Below are positions 1 to 11,289 of a stretch of 64,000 nucleotides of DNA, in pieces. The notes beneath the pieces were generated by a model. That model saw only the letters and a list, made by a program, of their open reading frames with translations. It was not told the DNA's origin and did not search any database. The first letter of the stretch is position 1. Each line of letters starts with the position of its first letter. The DNA comes from Blastomyces gilchristii SLH14081 (Eukaryota; Ascomycota; Eurotiomycetes; Onygenales; Ajellomycetaceae), in assembly GCF_000003855.2 (NCBI RefSeq), contig NW_003101668.1, forward strand, positions 1,528,031-1,592,030. Reading direction: 5' to 3'. The position numbers and the translations under genes are program-made.

Positions 1-28
1 TAAAAAGTAACACTTTTTGGTAACACTC
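1..28 (+). repeat. Recurrent GTAACACT-type motif (terminal-repeat candidate)
   Basis: Two direct copies of GTAACACT separated by TTTTTG. A 26-bp inverted relative at 15869-15894 differs almost only by C/T and G/A transitions. Shorter, more decayed relatives are visible near 17970, 18245, 19580, 20333 and 28375. It may be a terminal or subterminal repeat of an old DNA transposon; the family is not identified. Confidence 0.4.
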
Positions 29-710
29 AAATGAGATTTAAAGTCATTTAAAGCAATAAAAATAATTTAAATTGAGAAGTGGAAATCATGATCTCATTTG
101 AAAAATGTGACAAGAGTAGACAGTAAGTCCCACTGGAACAGTATGAAACTACTATCTAATGTTAAAACCGTGTAATGGGATCAGTTGAATTGATAATGAA
201 ACTATCAAAAAATCTGGTCCTGGTCTCAGACACAGTTACACGGTCAGTCTATCAGTGACTGAAGAGCTTTTATTAATACTTAATTTCTTTTTACACTCTT
301 TATTAACTGATTTAAGTTGCACACTTGTTGTGTGAGAAGAATTGAATGATTTAGAATAAAATTGAATAGTTTTAATCAATTTCTCTGCAAAAAATTAATT
401 TATTTTTTGTCAGTTTTTCTCTCAAAAACTGTCATATCATCTGATTTATTATCAATTGATATCAAACTCTTTCTCACTGTATCCCAAGAAAGAGATTGTA
501 AAGATTTTATTAATTTATCTCAAAAATCAATTTTAGTTTATTAGATTCTCTTCAAAAATCTAATCTAGTTACTGAACTAGTGTGAAAAAAATCAGATGTT
601 TTATACACAAAAGTCTTTTATTCTTCTTTTAAAACAGTCTGACCAACTTTTCAATTGAAAACAGACTTAGAAATATCTCAATTGAAACAGTCTGACCAAC
701 TTTTCATTGA

Positions 711-2320
711 GTGAGAACAATGAGTTCAAAAATACACTCAGTTAATGTGGAAAAAGATGCTTTCTCAAATACTATTCCTGAGATTGAAATTCTGAAGAGA
801 AGAAAGAAAGAAGAAATAGAGAAACAACAAGTTCTTGAAATACAGAAACTTGAAAAAGCAAGCAAGATTCTTGAAAAGCAGTGTCTGAGTGAGATGAATG
901 AAGAAGTTCTGTTAATTCTTCATACTCAGGCTAGACAACTACAGAAGATGATCAAGTTCAAACTTGGAATCTCAAACACAGTTCAAAAAACATTGAAAAT
1001 TTCTAGTACAATCACTGACTCTTCATCTTGCTCTTCTTTCTTTTTTCCTACTTCTTCTTCTTCTTTGAATCAGAAGAAAACATATGCTCAAGCAGCTGAA
1101 TCTGCTGTCTCTAAACCTGCTATCTCAAAATCTGCTCAAAATCCTGAGAAAACTGAGAAGAATACTGCTCATACCTCTATTCATAGAAAAGTAAAAAAGA
1201 AAATGTAAAGAGAGAAAAACTTTCAAATCTTCAGAAATAGAAGACTTATTCTCAAAGTCTCAAATCAAAACATTCTGCAAAGAAACAAGCTAAACTTAAA
1301 TCTTATTTTCAGAATCAGAAATGAAATTAATCAGCAGTTCTTTTCTCAGTTAATGACTGATATTGAAGTTTAAAAATCAGTTATAGCTTTAATTAAGTCA
1401 TCATTCTTTGAAAAGTGCATCATTCTGACTACAATGCCTGAATTCAGTGCTGAATTACTTAGTCACAATGAGAATCTCTGAAAGTCAGCAGTAGAATCTT
1501 TGCTAAACACAATAATTCTATTTAAAAGAGATGAAAAGTGAAACAAATTCATTCTTCATGATATTTCAGTTGAAATTTTTGACTGTGAAGAAGAAATGCT
1601 ACTTCTCAAAAATGAATTGAAAGAATACAACTCTATTCAACTGAGAAAGAAGCCTGTATAACTAAGTTCAATTGAGTTCAGATAAAGCAGGAGAAATGCC
1701 TCTGTTCTAGTATATATAAAAACACTTAAACAGTCAAAGATCTCTGAAGTAAGAGTAGCAGGTTTGAAAATAAGAGTTCATGAATACAAAGACTCAAGAA
1801 TAAATCTCAAAGCTTAAACACAGTATTCAAACTGTCAAAGATATGAACACTTTACAATCTCATATTTTAGTGACTTAAAATATGCATTCTATATCAGAGA
1901 TCATAAAACTAGTGAGCATAAATGTGAAACATGCTTAAAAAGAGGTGAAATATGTCAACACACTCTGCTTAAGTGGTCTAATTGTAAAGAAAAACATGCA
2001 TCTAGCTCAAAAGAATGTATATTTACTTCTAGAACTCAAAAGAACTGGAGAAAAGATGAAGCTCAAAGTCAATCTAGAACTGAAGAGAAGAGTCAAGTCA
2101 GTAAACTTACAACTGCAAGCTTAAAAAGAAGAAACTCTCAACTATTTAAATCTTCAAACTTCAATTCTTCAGCTAAATATAAACAGAATTTGAATTCTCA
2201 AACTTCTGTTAAGATTAGAAAATTGAGAAATGACTCTGATAATAAACTAGATATAATGCAAGCAGTTAAGATCTCTACTTTTCAAAATAGTTATAATCTA
2301 CTATCTGATGATAGTGACTA
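711..2320 (+). pseudogene. LINE ORF1 (gag-like, CCHC zinc knuckles), mutated
   Basis: The ORF opens at 711 and is open for 165 codons. It is rich in Lys and Glu (probably a coiled coil, residues 25-60), followed by a Ser-rich stretch and the motif TYAQAA, often seen in Tad-type ORF1 proteins. Beyond the first stop, coding resemblance continues in fragments. Around 1915-2030 it shows a run of Cys and His spaced like the three CCHC knuckles of LINE gag proteins (HKCETC, GEICQH, WSNCKEKH, SSKEC). The protein would bind LINE RNA. Stops come mostly from G-to-A changes in Trp codons. Confidence 0.7.
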
Positions 2321-2350
2321 GATTCTACTCTATCTCTACTCTCTTTTAGT

Positions 2351-4043
2351 ATGAATATACAACAAAAGCAACAAAAAAAGTTTAAAAACTCTTTAAAAAT
2401 CACATTTATTCAAAATAATGTGAATAGAAACTTAAATTGTATTTATTCTTGTCTTCAAATTGTATTTGAATAAAAAGTTGATTTTGTACTACTTCAGAAA
2501 CTGAATTTTAATACTGAGCAAAATTACATTATTTCTCATTCAAGCTACTACTGCTCTCTATCTCAAAAGTCAGAGATAAAGTCAAGAGTAGTGATCTATG
2601 AAAGAAAGAGATGAAGATATTAATTTAATCTAAGATTTGATATTCTGTCTGACCCTGATATTCTGGTGAGTGATATTATAGATAAAGAAAATGAGTTTAA
2701 TACTATACAGCTTATAAATATCTATAATGAAAAGTCATTGAAGAAAAATAACAATATCTGAACAATTAATAGAGAATTTCTAAACATAACTTCATTAAGA
2801 AACTGTATAATTGCAGGAGATTTCAATGCACATCATCTCTGATGAAATTCAGAATGTAAGAGAGCAGTGAGAGCTGATAATCTGATTAAATGAATCTTTG
2901 AGTATTCAATAGATTTGATTAATAAGTCTGATCAACAAACATTCTTTAGAAAAGACATGAAACAGAAATCTATTATAGATCTAATCTTCATATCACAAAA
3001 TCTAATGAAAAAAAGACTTGTAAACTGATTTATTGATTTAAATGAGACATCAGAATCAGATCATGAGATTATTCAATTTGATATTAAACTGAGTGAAAAA
3101 CAAATGAGTGAAAATCCTCTTCTCTCTAATCAGTTTAACTTTGAAAAAGCTGATTGAAAAGCAGTTGAAGAAAGTATAAAACTGTTAAAATCTGAAAGAC
3201 AGAGTGAGATATATTGAAATTCTGGTCAAGATATCTCAAATGAAATGCTTGAGAATAGAGTGAAGCTCATTACATCTATTATTCTAATAAGTATTAGAGA
3301 TAATATTTCAAAGAGAAAATCTTCTGAGTATTCAAAACCTTGATAAAATGAGAATATCTCATCTAAAAGAAAAGAATTAGCTACTGCTAGAAGAGATTGA
3401 AAGAATGATGTAATATCTGATGAAGAGTTCAAAGCTGTCAGAAATGAATATTTTTCAGATATTAAAAGAGCTAAAACAGACTGCTGAAATAAATTTCTTG
3501 AAGAAGCATAAGAAAAGAAAGTTTTTAAAGCTTTTAACTATATTAAAACAAGAAGTGTAGCAAAACTTTCAGTCTTAGAATATAAGTTTCAGAATGAATC
3601 ATATACAGCAAACTCTTTTGAGAAAAAATGTCAACCTTTTATGAGAATTCTCTTTCAGAACTCACCAGATTTAGATTCAGATTCAGAGAAAGAGAATATA
3701 TCACTTCTCAACTACATTGATGAAAATGACTGGGAATGATCTGATCTTATACAAGATGAATTAGAGTCAGCTATCTTCTCAAGTTCTGTTAAAGCTGCTA
3801 CAGAGCCTGATTCAATTAATCACTTGATTATTCAAAATATATATTCTTACTTAAAGAATGAATATTTTGAGCTCTTTTTCAATCTCTTGAAAAATGAATA
3901 TCATTCTGAATACTGAAGAGAAGCCACTGAAGTGATTCTTACAAAATTTAATAGAAAAACTGTAATTTCTAAGTCATATAGAGTAATATCTCTATTAAAC
4001 TGTCTAGAAAAGGTTTTGAAAAAGATAATAGCTACTCAACTAT
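2351..4043 (+). pseudogene. LINE ORF2 N-terminal half: endonuclease and start of reverse transcriptase
   Basis: From the ATG at 2351 the frame reads almost continuously if TGA is read as Trp. The endonuclease/exonuclease/phosphatase domain shows AGDFNAHHLWWNSE (2815-2856), IIDLIFIS and SESDHEIIQFDI (about 3052-3090), which are the Asn/His catalytic signatures of AP-type LINE endonucleases. The linker has PWWNENISSKRKELATAR. The first reverse-transcriptase blocks read ATEPDSINHLII and YRVISLLNCLEKVLKKI before the frame is broken by the gypsy insertion at 4044. Both Trp codons in the endonuclease motif are now TGA, so the gene is dead. Confidence 0.8.
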
Positions 4044-4301
4044 CTGTAAGAATAAGTGCTCGCAGGCAATTATTCGGGTGTTTGCAGCTTGGCGTGATAT
4101 GTACTGTTAACTACTAGAAGTGTTCACAGTAGAAAGATAAATATAGAGGTCAAATGTATAATAGCATTCAAGCTGAGTTATGAATAGTATTCATGAACTC
4201 CAGTCTATATAGTTGTGTGTAGTCAAGAGCCGCTAGCTCTATTAATTATGTGAGAGATAGAAATAGAGGTAAAGAATCTGCAAGAAGTGAGATTTCTTAC
4301 A
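4044..4301 (-). repeat. 3' LTR of gypsy A
   Basis: This is the 3' LTR in element orientation, about 258 bp, beginning TGTAAGAATAAG and ending GATTTCTTACA on the plus strand. Its outer half (4044-4100) keeps CG and GG dinucleotides. Its inner half is depleted by C-to-T/G-to-A changes relative to the other LTR. Confidence 0.92.
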
Positions 4302-6100
4302 TACTTTCTTCTCTCTAAGGCTTTGTCTGTGAAGCCTTTCACTGAGTGACTTCATAGTCAGCTCAGCACTGCAGTGATACTCACTAAAAACTCTTTATAT
4401 CTATAAAAAACCTCAGTGAGGAAAAATCTCTTGTTATTATAAAGAGAAAAGAGTCTGTCACTCAGTTTCTTATTTTATAAGATTCTTTATAACCTACAGA
4501 TTCTTCTCTAACTATCATACAGATTCATCTCACATCTTTTATACAGAAGAGTTTCAGTTGACTCTCAATCATTTTCACAAGATTCTTGTGTGATTATCAC
4601 ACAGATTCATCTTACAGATGAATTACTCTCTGTGAGATCACTCTTATCAAAGAGAAACATTTATAAGTTAATCTTTTATTCATTCTTACAAATCATTACT
4701 CTTTGATACTATAGAATTATGAGAAATTTTCCATTCTTTCACTAACTCTGTAGAATTGTAGAATCAAGATATTCACAGTCTACAATCACTCTTTGTAGTC
4801 ATATAGAAAGATTCAGACCTGTGATTCATAATCACTCTTATTTACTAGAGTGATCTGACTGTTCTGCAGAATCACTCACAGTGTAAGCAAATCTCTCTAG
4901 AGTAGTATAAATATCTCAGATCTGTTCATAGAATCTCATCTTCTTTTCTCTTTTTCTGTAACAGCTTTTATTTCTATAAACTGTGAGTATTCTCATTCAT
5001 CTGTGAAGTGTTTTCACTCAGATAATAGAGAGAGAGTGTTTCTGACAGTGTCTGTGTATTGATTCAAGAACTTCTTAAGAATAAAAATTTTTTCAATTTC
5101 AATCTCTTTGTAAACAATATCTGATTGTCATCAAGCTTCTCATGAGCATTCTCATGACTCCTCTGATCACTTTTTATCAGCTGGTGAAGCAGAGATGTCA
5201 CTGCTCATAATCATGCCTTCACTTCTCCCAGTCCTGCCATCACATTCAATCTTCAGGCCAGCAGCCAACCCCCTGCCTTTCCCAGGCCAGTCTCTGACTT
5301 CAAGTAGTGCAGTTCTCTTCTTTGCTGTAAGTCTTCTTATAAGTAATTTCTTACAGATTCTAGCTGACAGTTCTTGTAAAGCTTCTGATGTTGTCAGTGT
5401 CTTCTGCAGTCTCACAAGCCTATGACCATCCCTCTCCTGCTCACACAATCTCTGATCAGGTATATGTGAATATGCCTAGGTTTTCTATCAATGATCCTCA
5501 CACTGCGGCGCATTTCTGCAATCTCATTGTCAATGAGAGATGAGTCCCTGAGTACCTGTAAAATCCAGGTAATTAAGGTAATATGAATGTCATGAATTCA
5601 TGACAGAAGTTGATCTGAGCAGATGAGCCCTCTCTCTGTATTCTCATTGTTTTCAGGCTGAATACTTCAGCACAACTGAGAGAGTGAACACAGCTTTATA
5701 AGAGATATCTGATCACATACATAGATGACTAGTCTTCAAGACTCTGCTGTAACTGTGTATATTCTGATGTCTGACTTCTCTGAAGTCTGTGCATTTCTGA
5801 CAGTCTTCATATCAAATACAATAATTATCTGTATCACAAGCATGATACTCTCTGCTTCTTTAAAGAGGGAAATTGATAGTTATAAGAGGATTGAGTGTCA
5901 CAGATATTAATGATGTGAGTGTGAATTTTCTTTATTTTTTCTTTGTTAATCTCTAAATTGTATTCATAACCCTGTTTATTTTCTTATTTTTTAGCTTTAA
6001 TAAGAATATATTTTCTTCTTTTCTTGTGTATGCTGCAGACTGTTCATCTCAGTAGAAATTCATTATCTTATAGACTAGGATTTATAAATGACAGTGTTAA
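4302..6100 (-). other. Long 3' internal region of gypsy A between chromodomain and LTR
   Basis: About 1.8 kb with no recognisable retroviral domain. A 93-codon minus-strand ORF (5167-5448) lies in a relatively GC-rich patch, rich in Arg, Leu and Lys. Copy B has the matching sequence at about 26260-28095, but the reading frames of the two copies do not agree well, so I cannot claim a conserved protein. It could be an extra, lost gene or a long 3' untranslated region. Confidence 0.5.
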
Positions 6101-9100
6101 TATCTTTGTCACAATCAGATTCTTAGCAAAGATTATATTATTCTGACTTATCAGAATTTGTAATATGAAAGTTATGTCTCAGCTTCTGTAGATGTCTTAT
6201 CTGTCTGAATAATTCTCAAGTGAACTCATTCATCTTATCAGAATACTCTTGTCACTGAATCTTGAATCAGAGCTTGTAATCTCACTTCTCTGAGTCAACA
6301 ATCTCTTTGATCTGATATTCTCTTTCACTCTCTAGTACTTCATGAACAGAGTGATGAGTCACAGAATTCTCTTCTAAGAATTTCTTATATTCACAGAGTA
6401 AAGAGACATAAAAAATATTGTATATCTGCAACTCAGATAACAGTTTCAATCTATAGAACTGTGAACTAACTTTCTTCATAATCTTATAAGACTCTATCTG
6501 TAAGAGATTCAGCTTCTTGCTAGATCTCTGTATAATGATGTTTTCTAGACTTAGTCAGACTCTATCATCTTTCTTGAAACTCTTTATAATATACTTGAAG
6601 TTATAGTATCTCTTCTGATACTCTTGAGTCTTTCTCAAGAATTCACAGACTTTCTCCTGAATCTTCTGAATTCTCTCAGCTCATTCACAGGCATTATCAC
6701 ACTCTATAGTGTACTCTTGCAGGTTTATCAAGATTATTCACAGATGAGTCTCAGTGAGTATCTCAAAGAAGGTTTTATCTATGCTGACATGCTTTGAGTT
6801 GTTGTACACAAACTCTGTAAGTGATAATTAATACACTCAGTTATTCTGATTGTAATTGACAAAGCACTGCAGATACTGTTTCAATATACTCATCAGGCAT
6901 TCTGTCTGATCATCTATCTGTTGATGAAAAGTCATGCTTAGATCTTATAAGATCTTCAGTATAGTTATCAGATTAGATCAGAACTCTTCTGTGAAGATTG
7001 ATTCTCTGTCTGAGATAATGTTCATAGATAATTCATACAACTGAATCATATCATGAATAAAGATGTGAGTTAAATCCTTTGACTTCAAGTTCTTACAGAT
7101 GAGTATAAAGTATATTATCTTGATAAAGCAATTCACTATCATCAGCACACTGTCAAAGCAGGCATTATATATATTCTTGCTTTCAGAGAGGCTCACAAGA
7201 GCATTCATTTCTAGCTGTTTCCAAGGTTTCTGTGAGATGAATAGAGGAGTAAGTTCTTCATATAATCTGAACTACACTACTCATGAATTCTGATAAACAG
7301 TATAAGAATTCACTATCTTCTTTACAAGTTCTCATATCTTCAGTCAGAAGTATTTCTTTATAAGCAACTCATGAGTTCTAGTATCTGCAAAATGACTCAC
7401 TAGAGAAAAGTCATAATATCTTTTGATGAGTTCTATGTGTAGAAACTCATTTACAGGCATATAAATTCAGTTCTCTCTTTGTAAGAGATTATTTAAGTCT
7501 CTTCAATTCTTTGTTTCTGCAGAGTTGATTTCTGCTGTGAGCAGTTTCTGAATATATTGAGTATATTCATTCTTCAGTTACAGTTCAGACAATCTGAATA
7601 GAAGATCTTATAAAGACTTATACTCTGTTTCTTCTTACATCAGGTCTTTCACAGTGCTTCTCAAAGCCTGCAAATTCTTCAGATTATAGATACTCTCTTC
7701 AAGAATTCTTGCAGAGATTCTCAGAGTGTTGACTCTCAGTGTTATAGAGAGTAGTTATGCAGGCTTCTTCTCTCTCTTCTCTCTCTTCTCTTACAGGGGA
7801 TTGAGAGACTCTTCAGTCAATCTCTTTGTAACACTCAGTCTGAGTATTCTGTGAAGCTTTTCTGTCTTCTCTAGTCTCTCTGTATCTGTCACCCTGGCCT
7901 TTTTAACATAGTCTGATCTGTGAGAGAGTCTGTTCACTGAGTTCTTAGTTCTCTTGATATGTTCTATCTTGAACCAGAACTCACTCAGTCTCTAAGCTCA
8001 GTGAACCTGTCACTGTGAGAGTTTCTTGATTGAAGTAAACTGTTATAAGCTGTCATGATCAGTTCTAACAGTAATCACTGTTACAAGGTTCTTGAAGTAG
8101 TGATATCAGTGATGAAAGAATTTCACTATTATAAGAAGCTTCTGATTATGAATGCTATAGTTGATCTCTACAGGTTGTATCTTTCATAAGAAAAAGGCCA
8201 CTGAAACCCAGTTCTTATTTAACTGTAGTTGTGAGACTATTCCTGAAATTGCAAAGAAGAAGATATCTATCTTCAATCTGATTAAGAGCAAGAGATCAAA
8301 GTAAAATAGCATCACTGTATCTGTGAATATCTGTTTCAATCTTGTAAAGACTCTACAAGCTTCTGAAATAAGAAAGTTCTTGCAGTTCTCTCTTCTTAAC
8401 AATCTTTTCATCCTCTATTTATGAGATGACTTCTTCTTATTTTCATTCTTCAGCATATCTGTAAGAGTTAAGAAGATTCTTGTGAATGCAAAGATAAATC
8501 ATCTATAGAAATTCACAAAGCTCAGAAAGATCTGAATCTCATGAATACTAGTTGACTCTGATCATGATAGAATAGTCTTAATCTGTGAAGATTTCATCTG
8601 AATATCATCTGCAGTGATTACATATTCTAGAAAATTAATCCAGCAGACACTGAAGTTGCACTTTACAAGCTTAATATATAGTTCTGCCTCATCTAAGATC
8701 TTCAACACACTTTGCACATGCTCAGTGTGTTCTTTCTTCTTCACAGAGTACACTATCACATCATTCAGATATATTATCATGAAGACATTCAGATATATAT
8801 GAAGTGTTTTATTAATGAAAGACTGAAATACTGCAGGGACATTAGTCAGATCAAAAGACATTACTAGATATTCAAACAGTTTCAGTGTGATTCTAAAGAC
8901 AGTCTTTCATTCATTCTCAGACTGTATTTGCAGCTGTGTATATATATTAATTATATTCAGTTGTGTGAATATGACAGCTTCTGTGAGACAGTTGATCACA
9001 TTCTCAATCAGAGATAGAGAATAGTGACTCTTTATTATCTTGAAGTTCAGATTGTAATAGTCTACATATAATCTGAGATCTTCATTCTTCTTCTTTATGA

Positions 9101-11000
9101 ATATCACAGAGGCTTCTGCAGAGGCCTGTGAAGATCAGATGAAGTCATTCTTCAGATTCTTCTTCACATAGATTCACAAGACCTCTGTCTCATGATGAGA
9201 GAGCTTATAGATTGATTCTCAGAAGGATTTCTACTCTTCTATCAAATCTATTATCAGATTCTTCTCACAGTGAGAAGAAAGCTCAGCTGCCTTAGCTGAG
9301 CTGAACATCTCTGTGAGATCTTGATATTTCTCTAGTATCTGAAGCTCAGTTTTCATGATTGCAAGGTTCTCAGACACTTGCAAAGTCATCATATAGATGA
9401 GCTTGTCTTCTCTAATCAACTCTGCAGTATCAACTGCTTCTACCTCTGTGAGTGAGTCTGTCAACACTGATTGAAAGTATAAACCTGACTTGCAGACAGC
9501 TATGTGTGAATTGTGTCTTTAAAGTCATGTAAGTCTTAAATACATGTTATCTGTGATGTCTGTGATAATCACAGTTTCTGCAAATCTTCTCCAGGTTTCA
9601 GAGAGATCTTGCAATTCAAAGATGACTCTTATGAGTTTCTCAGCTCTCAGGTCTGAGTTCTCACACTCTGCTTATTATAAGAGCATGTTTTCAGTCTTCA
9701 TCTTCCAGCCTATTCACTCTGTGAGCTTTAGAGACATCACAGTGACCTGAGATTCTGAGTTCATCAATACTTTTCATGCTTGCAGAGCAGCAGTATCACA
9801 GTGCAGTCTCTTTCTGTGAGTAAGCATTTTCATTGAGAGAGCAACAGATTCAGGTGTCAGCTTCAAGACTCTTAAGAAGACTGTTACTGACTCTGTCTGT
9901 GACTTCTCAAATTCCTATTTTAATTTGTTCAGACAGTTTGTGCAGAGATGTTCTGATTTAGAACAGATAAAGCAGAGTCTCTTTTTCTTAATCTCTCTGT
10001 TGTACACTCTGTTTATAGAAGCTTATAAAGCTCTCTCTCTCTGCTCAGCAGTCAGACATGAATCTCTCTGTGTCTTATTATCTTTTTCTGACAAACCTGT
10101 TCTCTGTTGTTCTGGCCCTTGTAAGACTGATCAATGATCTGCTCTCTGCAGGTCTGTGACTCTCACAGTGATCTGTAAGTGATGAATAAGAGTCATCAGT
10201 TTCTTCAGAGTCAAGAACTTAGAGTCTTACTCAATGAGCTTGTTCTGCATGTCTTTATCCAGTCTCTTCATGAATATCATCATTCAGGTCTTGTTTCAGA
10301 GCCCTGTTTCCACAGGTCTCAATTCATATCATAATTTCATGAAGCACTGTGAGTAGTCTTCATCAGATTTCTCATCTCTTTTTCTAATATTGATGATCAC
10401 AGCTCAGGTGTTCTCTGTCTGACTTGCAGAGTTCCTCAACTTGTTCTCTAGATAGGTCTTGAGAACAGATCATCAGAATCTCTCATAATCATTTCCTAGA
10501 TAATTCAGCCAGTCCTTGACTTCAGTGTAATAGAGGCCTGTCATTGCATAGATGACAGCTTCTTCATCTTTCATATCACACAGCTGGGCTTGCAAGTCAA
10601 TTTCAAATGCAAACTTGTAAAAGCTTTTATAGATTGTGATTCAATAGATGATCTTAAGTGATTGTAACTTGAGAAAGTTTCTTTTCAGTTTGCAGGTGTC
10701 TCTGGAGATCATGTCTAGAGACTTGATTTGAGAGTGTTTACAGACAGTAAGCATTTCTTATAGAAAAATAGCTTGATTCTGCAGAAGATGCTCAAGAATG
10801 TTCTTCACTGAGATTGATTTATTCATGAGTTCAGAGAGTTCCTCTGTCTGAGATGCAGAGAATAATGTTCTGTGAGTGATTGATAAGTTCTCTGAAACTT
10901 CTTTCATAGAGGTTATTCATGATTCAGATGACTGCTTCTGAGTGTCTGCAGTAGAGTTCACAGAGGTTGAAGCATACAAGTTTCTAGTTCTTTCAGTCAT
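6100..11000 (-). pseudogene. gag-pol of gypsy A with chromodomain, mutated
   Basis: The gag ATG is at 11000 (reading MTERTRNLY). A CCHC knuckle (CFICSKSEHLCTNC) lies near 9925-9990. The reverse transcriptase reads VIFIKKKNEDLRLYVDY and ends in a catalytic box now reading YLND (8760-8771), where the family has YLDD. Integrase fragments include NIISDRESIFTEEFW (about 6975-7020). A C-terminal chromodomain reads REYQIKEIVDSEKWDYKLW and WQEYSD, with TWEL (about 6180-6320). Trp codons are widely TGA. Chromodomains of this kind bind methylated H3K9 and steer integration to heterochromatin, which suits the AT-rich setting. Confidence 0.88.
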
Positions 11001-11032
11001 AATGAGTGATTGCTGACTGACTGAGCTTGAAA

Positions 11033-11289
11033 TATAAGAATAAGTGCTTGCAGGTGATTATTCAGGTGTTTACAGCTTGACATGATATGTACTGTTAACT
11101 ACTAGAAGTGTTCACAGTAGGAAGATAAATGTAGAGATTAAATGTATAATAGCATTCAAGCTGAGTTGTGAATAGTATTTGCGAACTCCAGTCTATATAG
11201 TTGTGTGTAGCCAAGGGCCGCTAGCCCTATTGATTACGCGAGAGATAGGAATAGGGGTAAAGGATCCGCGAGGAGCGGGATTTCTTACA
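11033..11289 (-). repeat. 5' LTR of gypsy A
   Basis: This is the 5' LTR in element orientation, 257 bp. Its outer part (about 11190-11289) keeps GCG, GGGG and CCGCG-type sequence, while its inner part is mutated, which is the mirror image of the 3' LTR. The flanking CTATC at 11290-11294 completes the target-site duplication. Confidence 0.92.

Larger units (their letters stand above)
224..4043 (+). mobile_element. Tad1-like non-LTR retrotransposon (LINE), 5' part, mutated
   Basis: This is the 5' portion of a LINE with two open reading frames: a gag-like ORF1 with CCHC knuckles, then an ORF2 with an AP-type endonuclease followed by reverse transcriptase. The element is cut at 4043 by gypsy element A and resumes at 11290, with the reverse-transcriptase frame continuing across the junction once element A and one CTATC duplication are removed. 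The 5' boundary is uncertain; I used the start of a 28-bp segment that recurs inverted at 14995-15022. Domain order and the knuckle spacing fit Tad1-type fungal LINEs. Many C-to-T and G-to-A changes make it non-functional. Confidence 0.8.
4044..11289 (-). mobile_element. Ty3/gypsy chromovirus, copy A (full-length, mutated)
   Basis: The element is bounded by LTRs 4044-4301 and 11033-11289 (TG...CA ends) and by a perfect 5-bp duplication CTATC at 4039-4043 and 11290-11294. It is oriented on the minus strand with gag, protease region, reverse transcriptase, RNase H, integrase and a C-terminal chromodomain, the order of a Ty3/gypsy chromovirus. It is inserted in the reverse-transcriptase domain of the LINE. 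Copy B at 21100-28353 is the same family and nearly the same length (7.25 kb). Both copies carry an unusually long stretch between pol and the 3' LTR. Confidence 0.93.

Noticed and set aside
4302..5448. Envelope-type gene in gypsy A
   Set aside because: The short ORF has no signal peptide or membrane anchor, and frames disagree between copies A and B.
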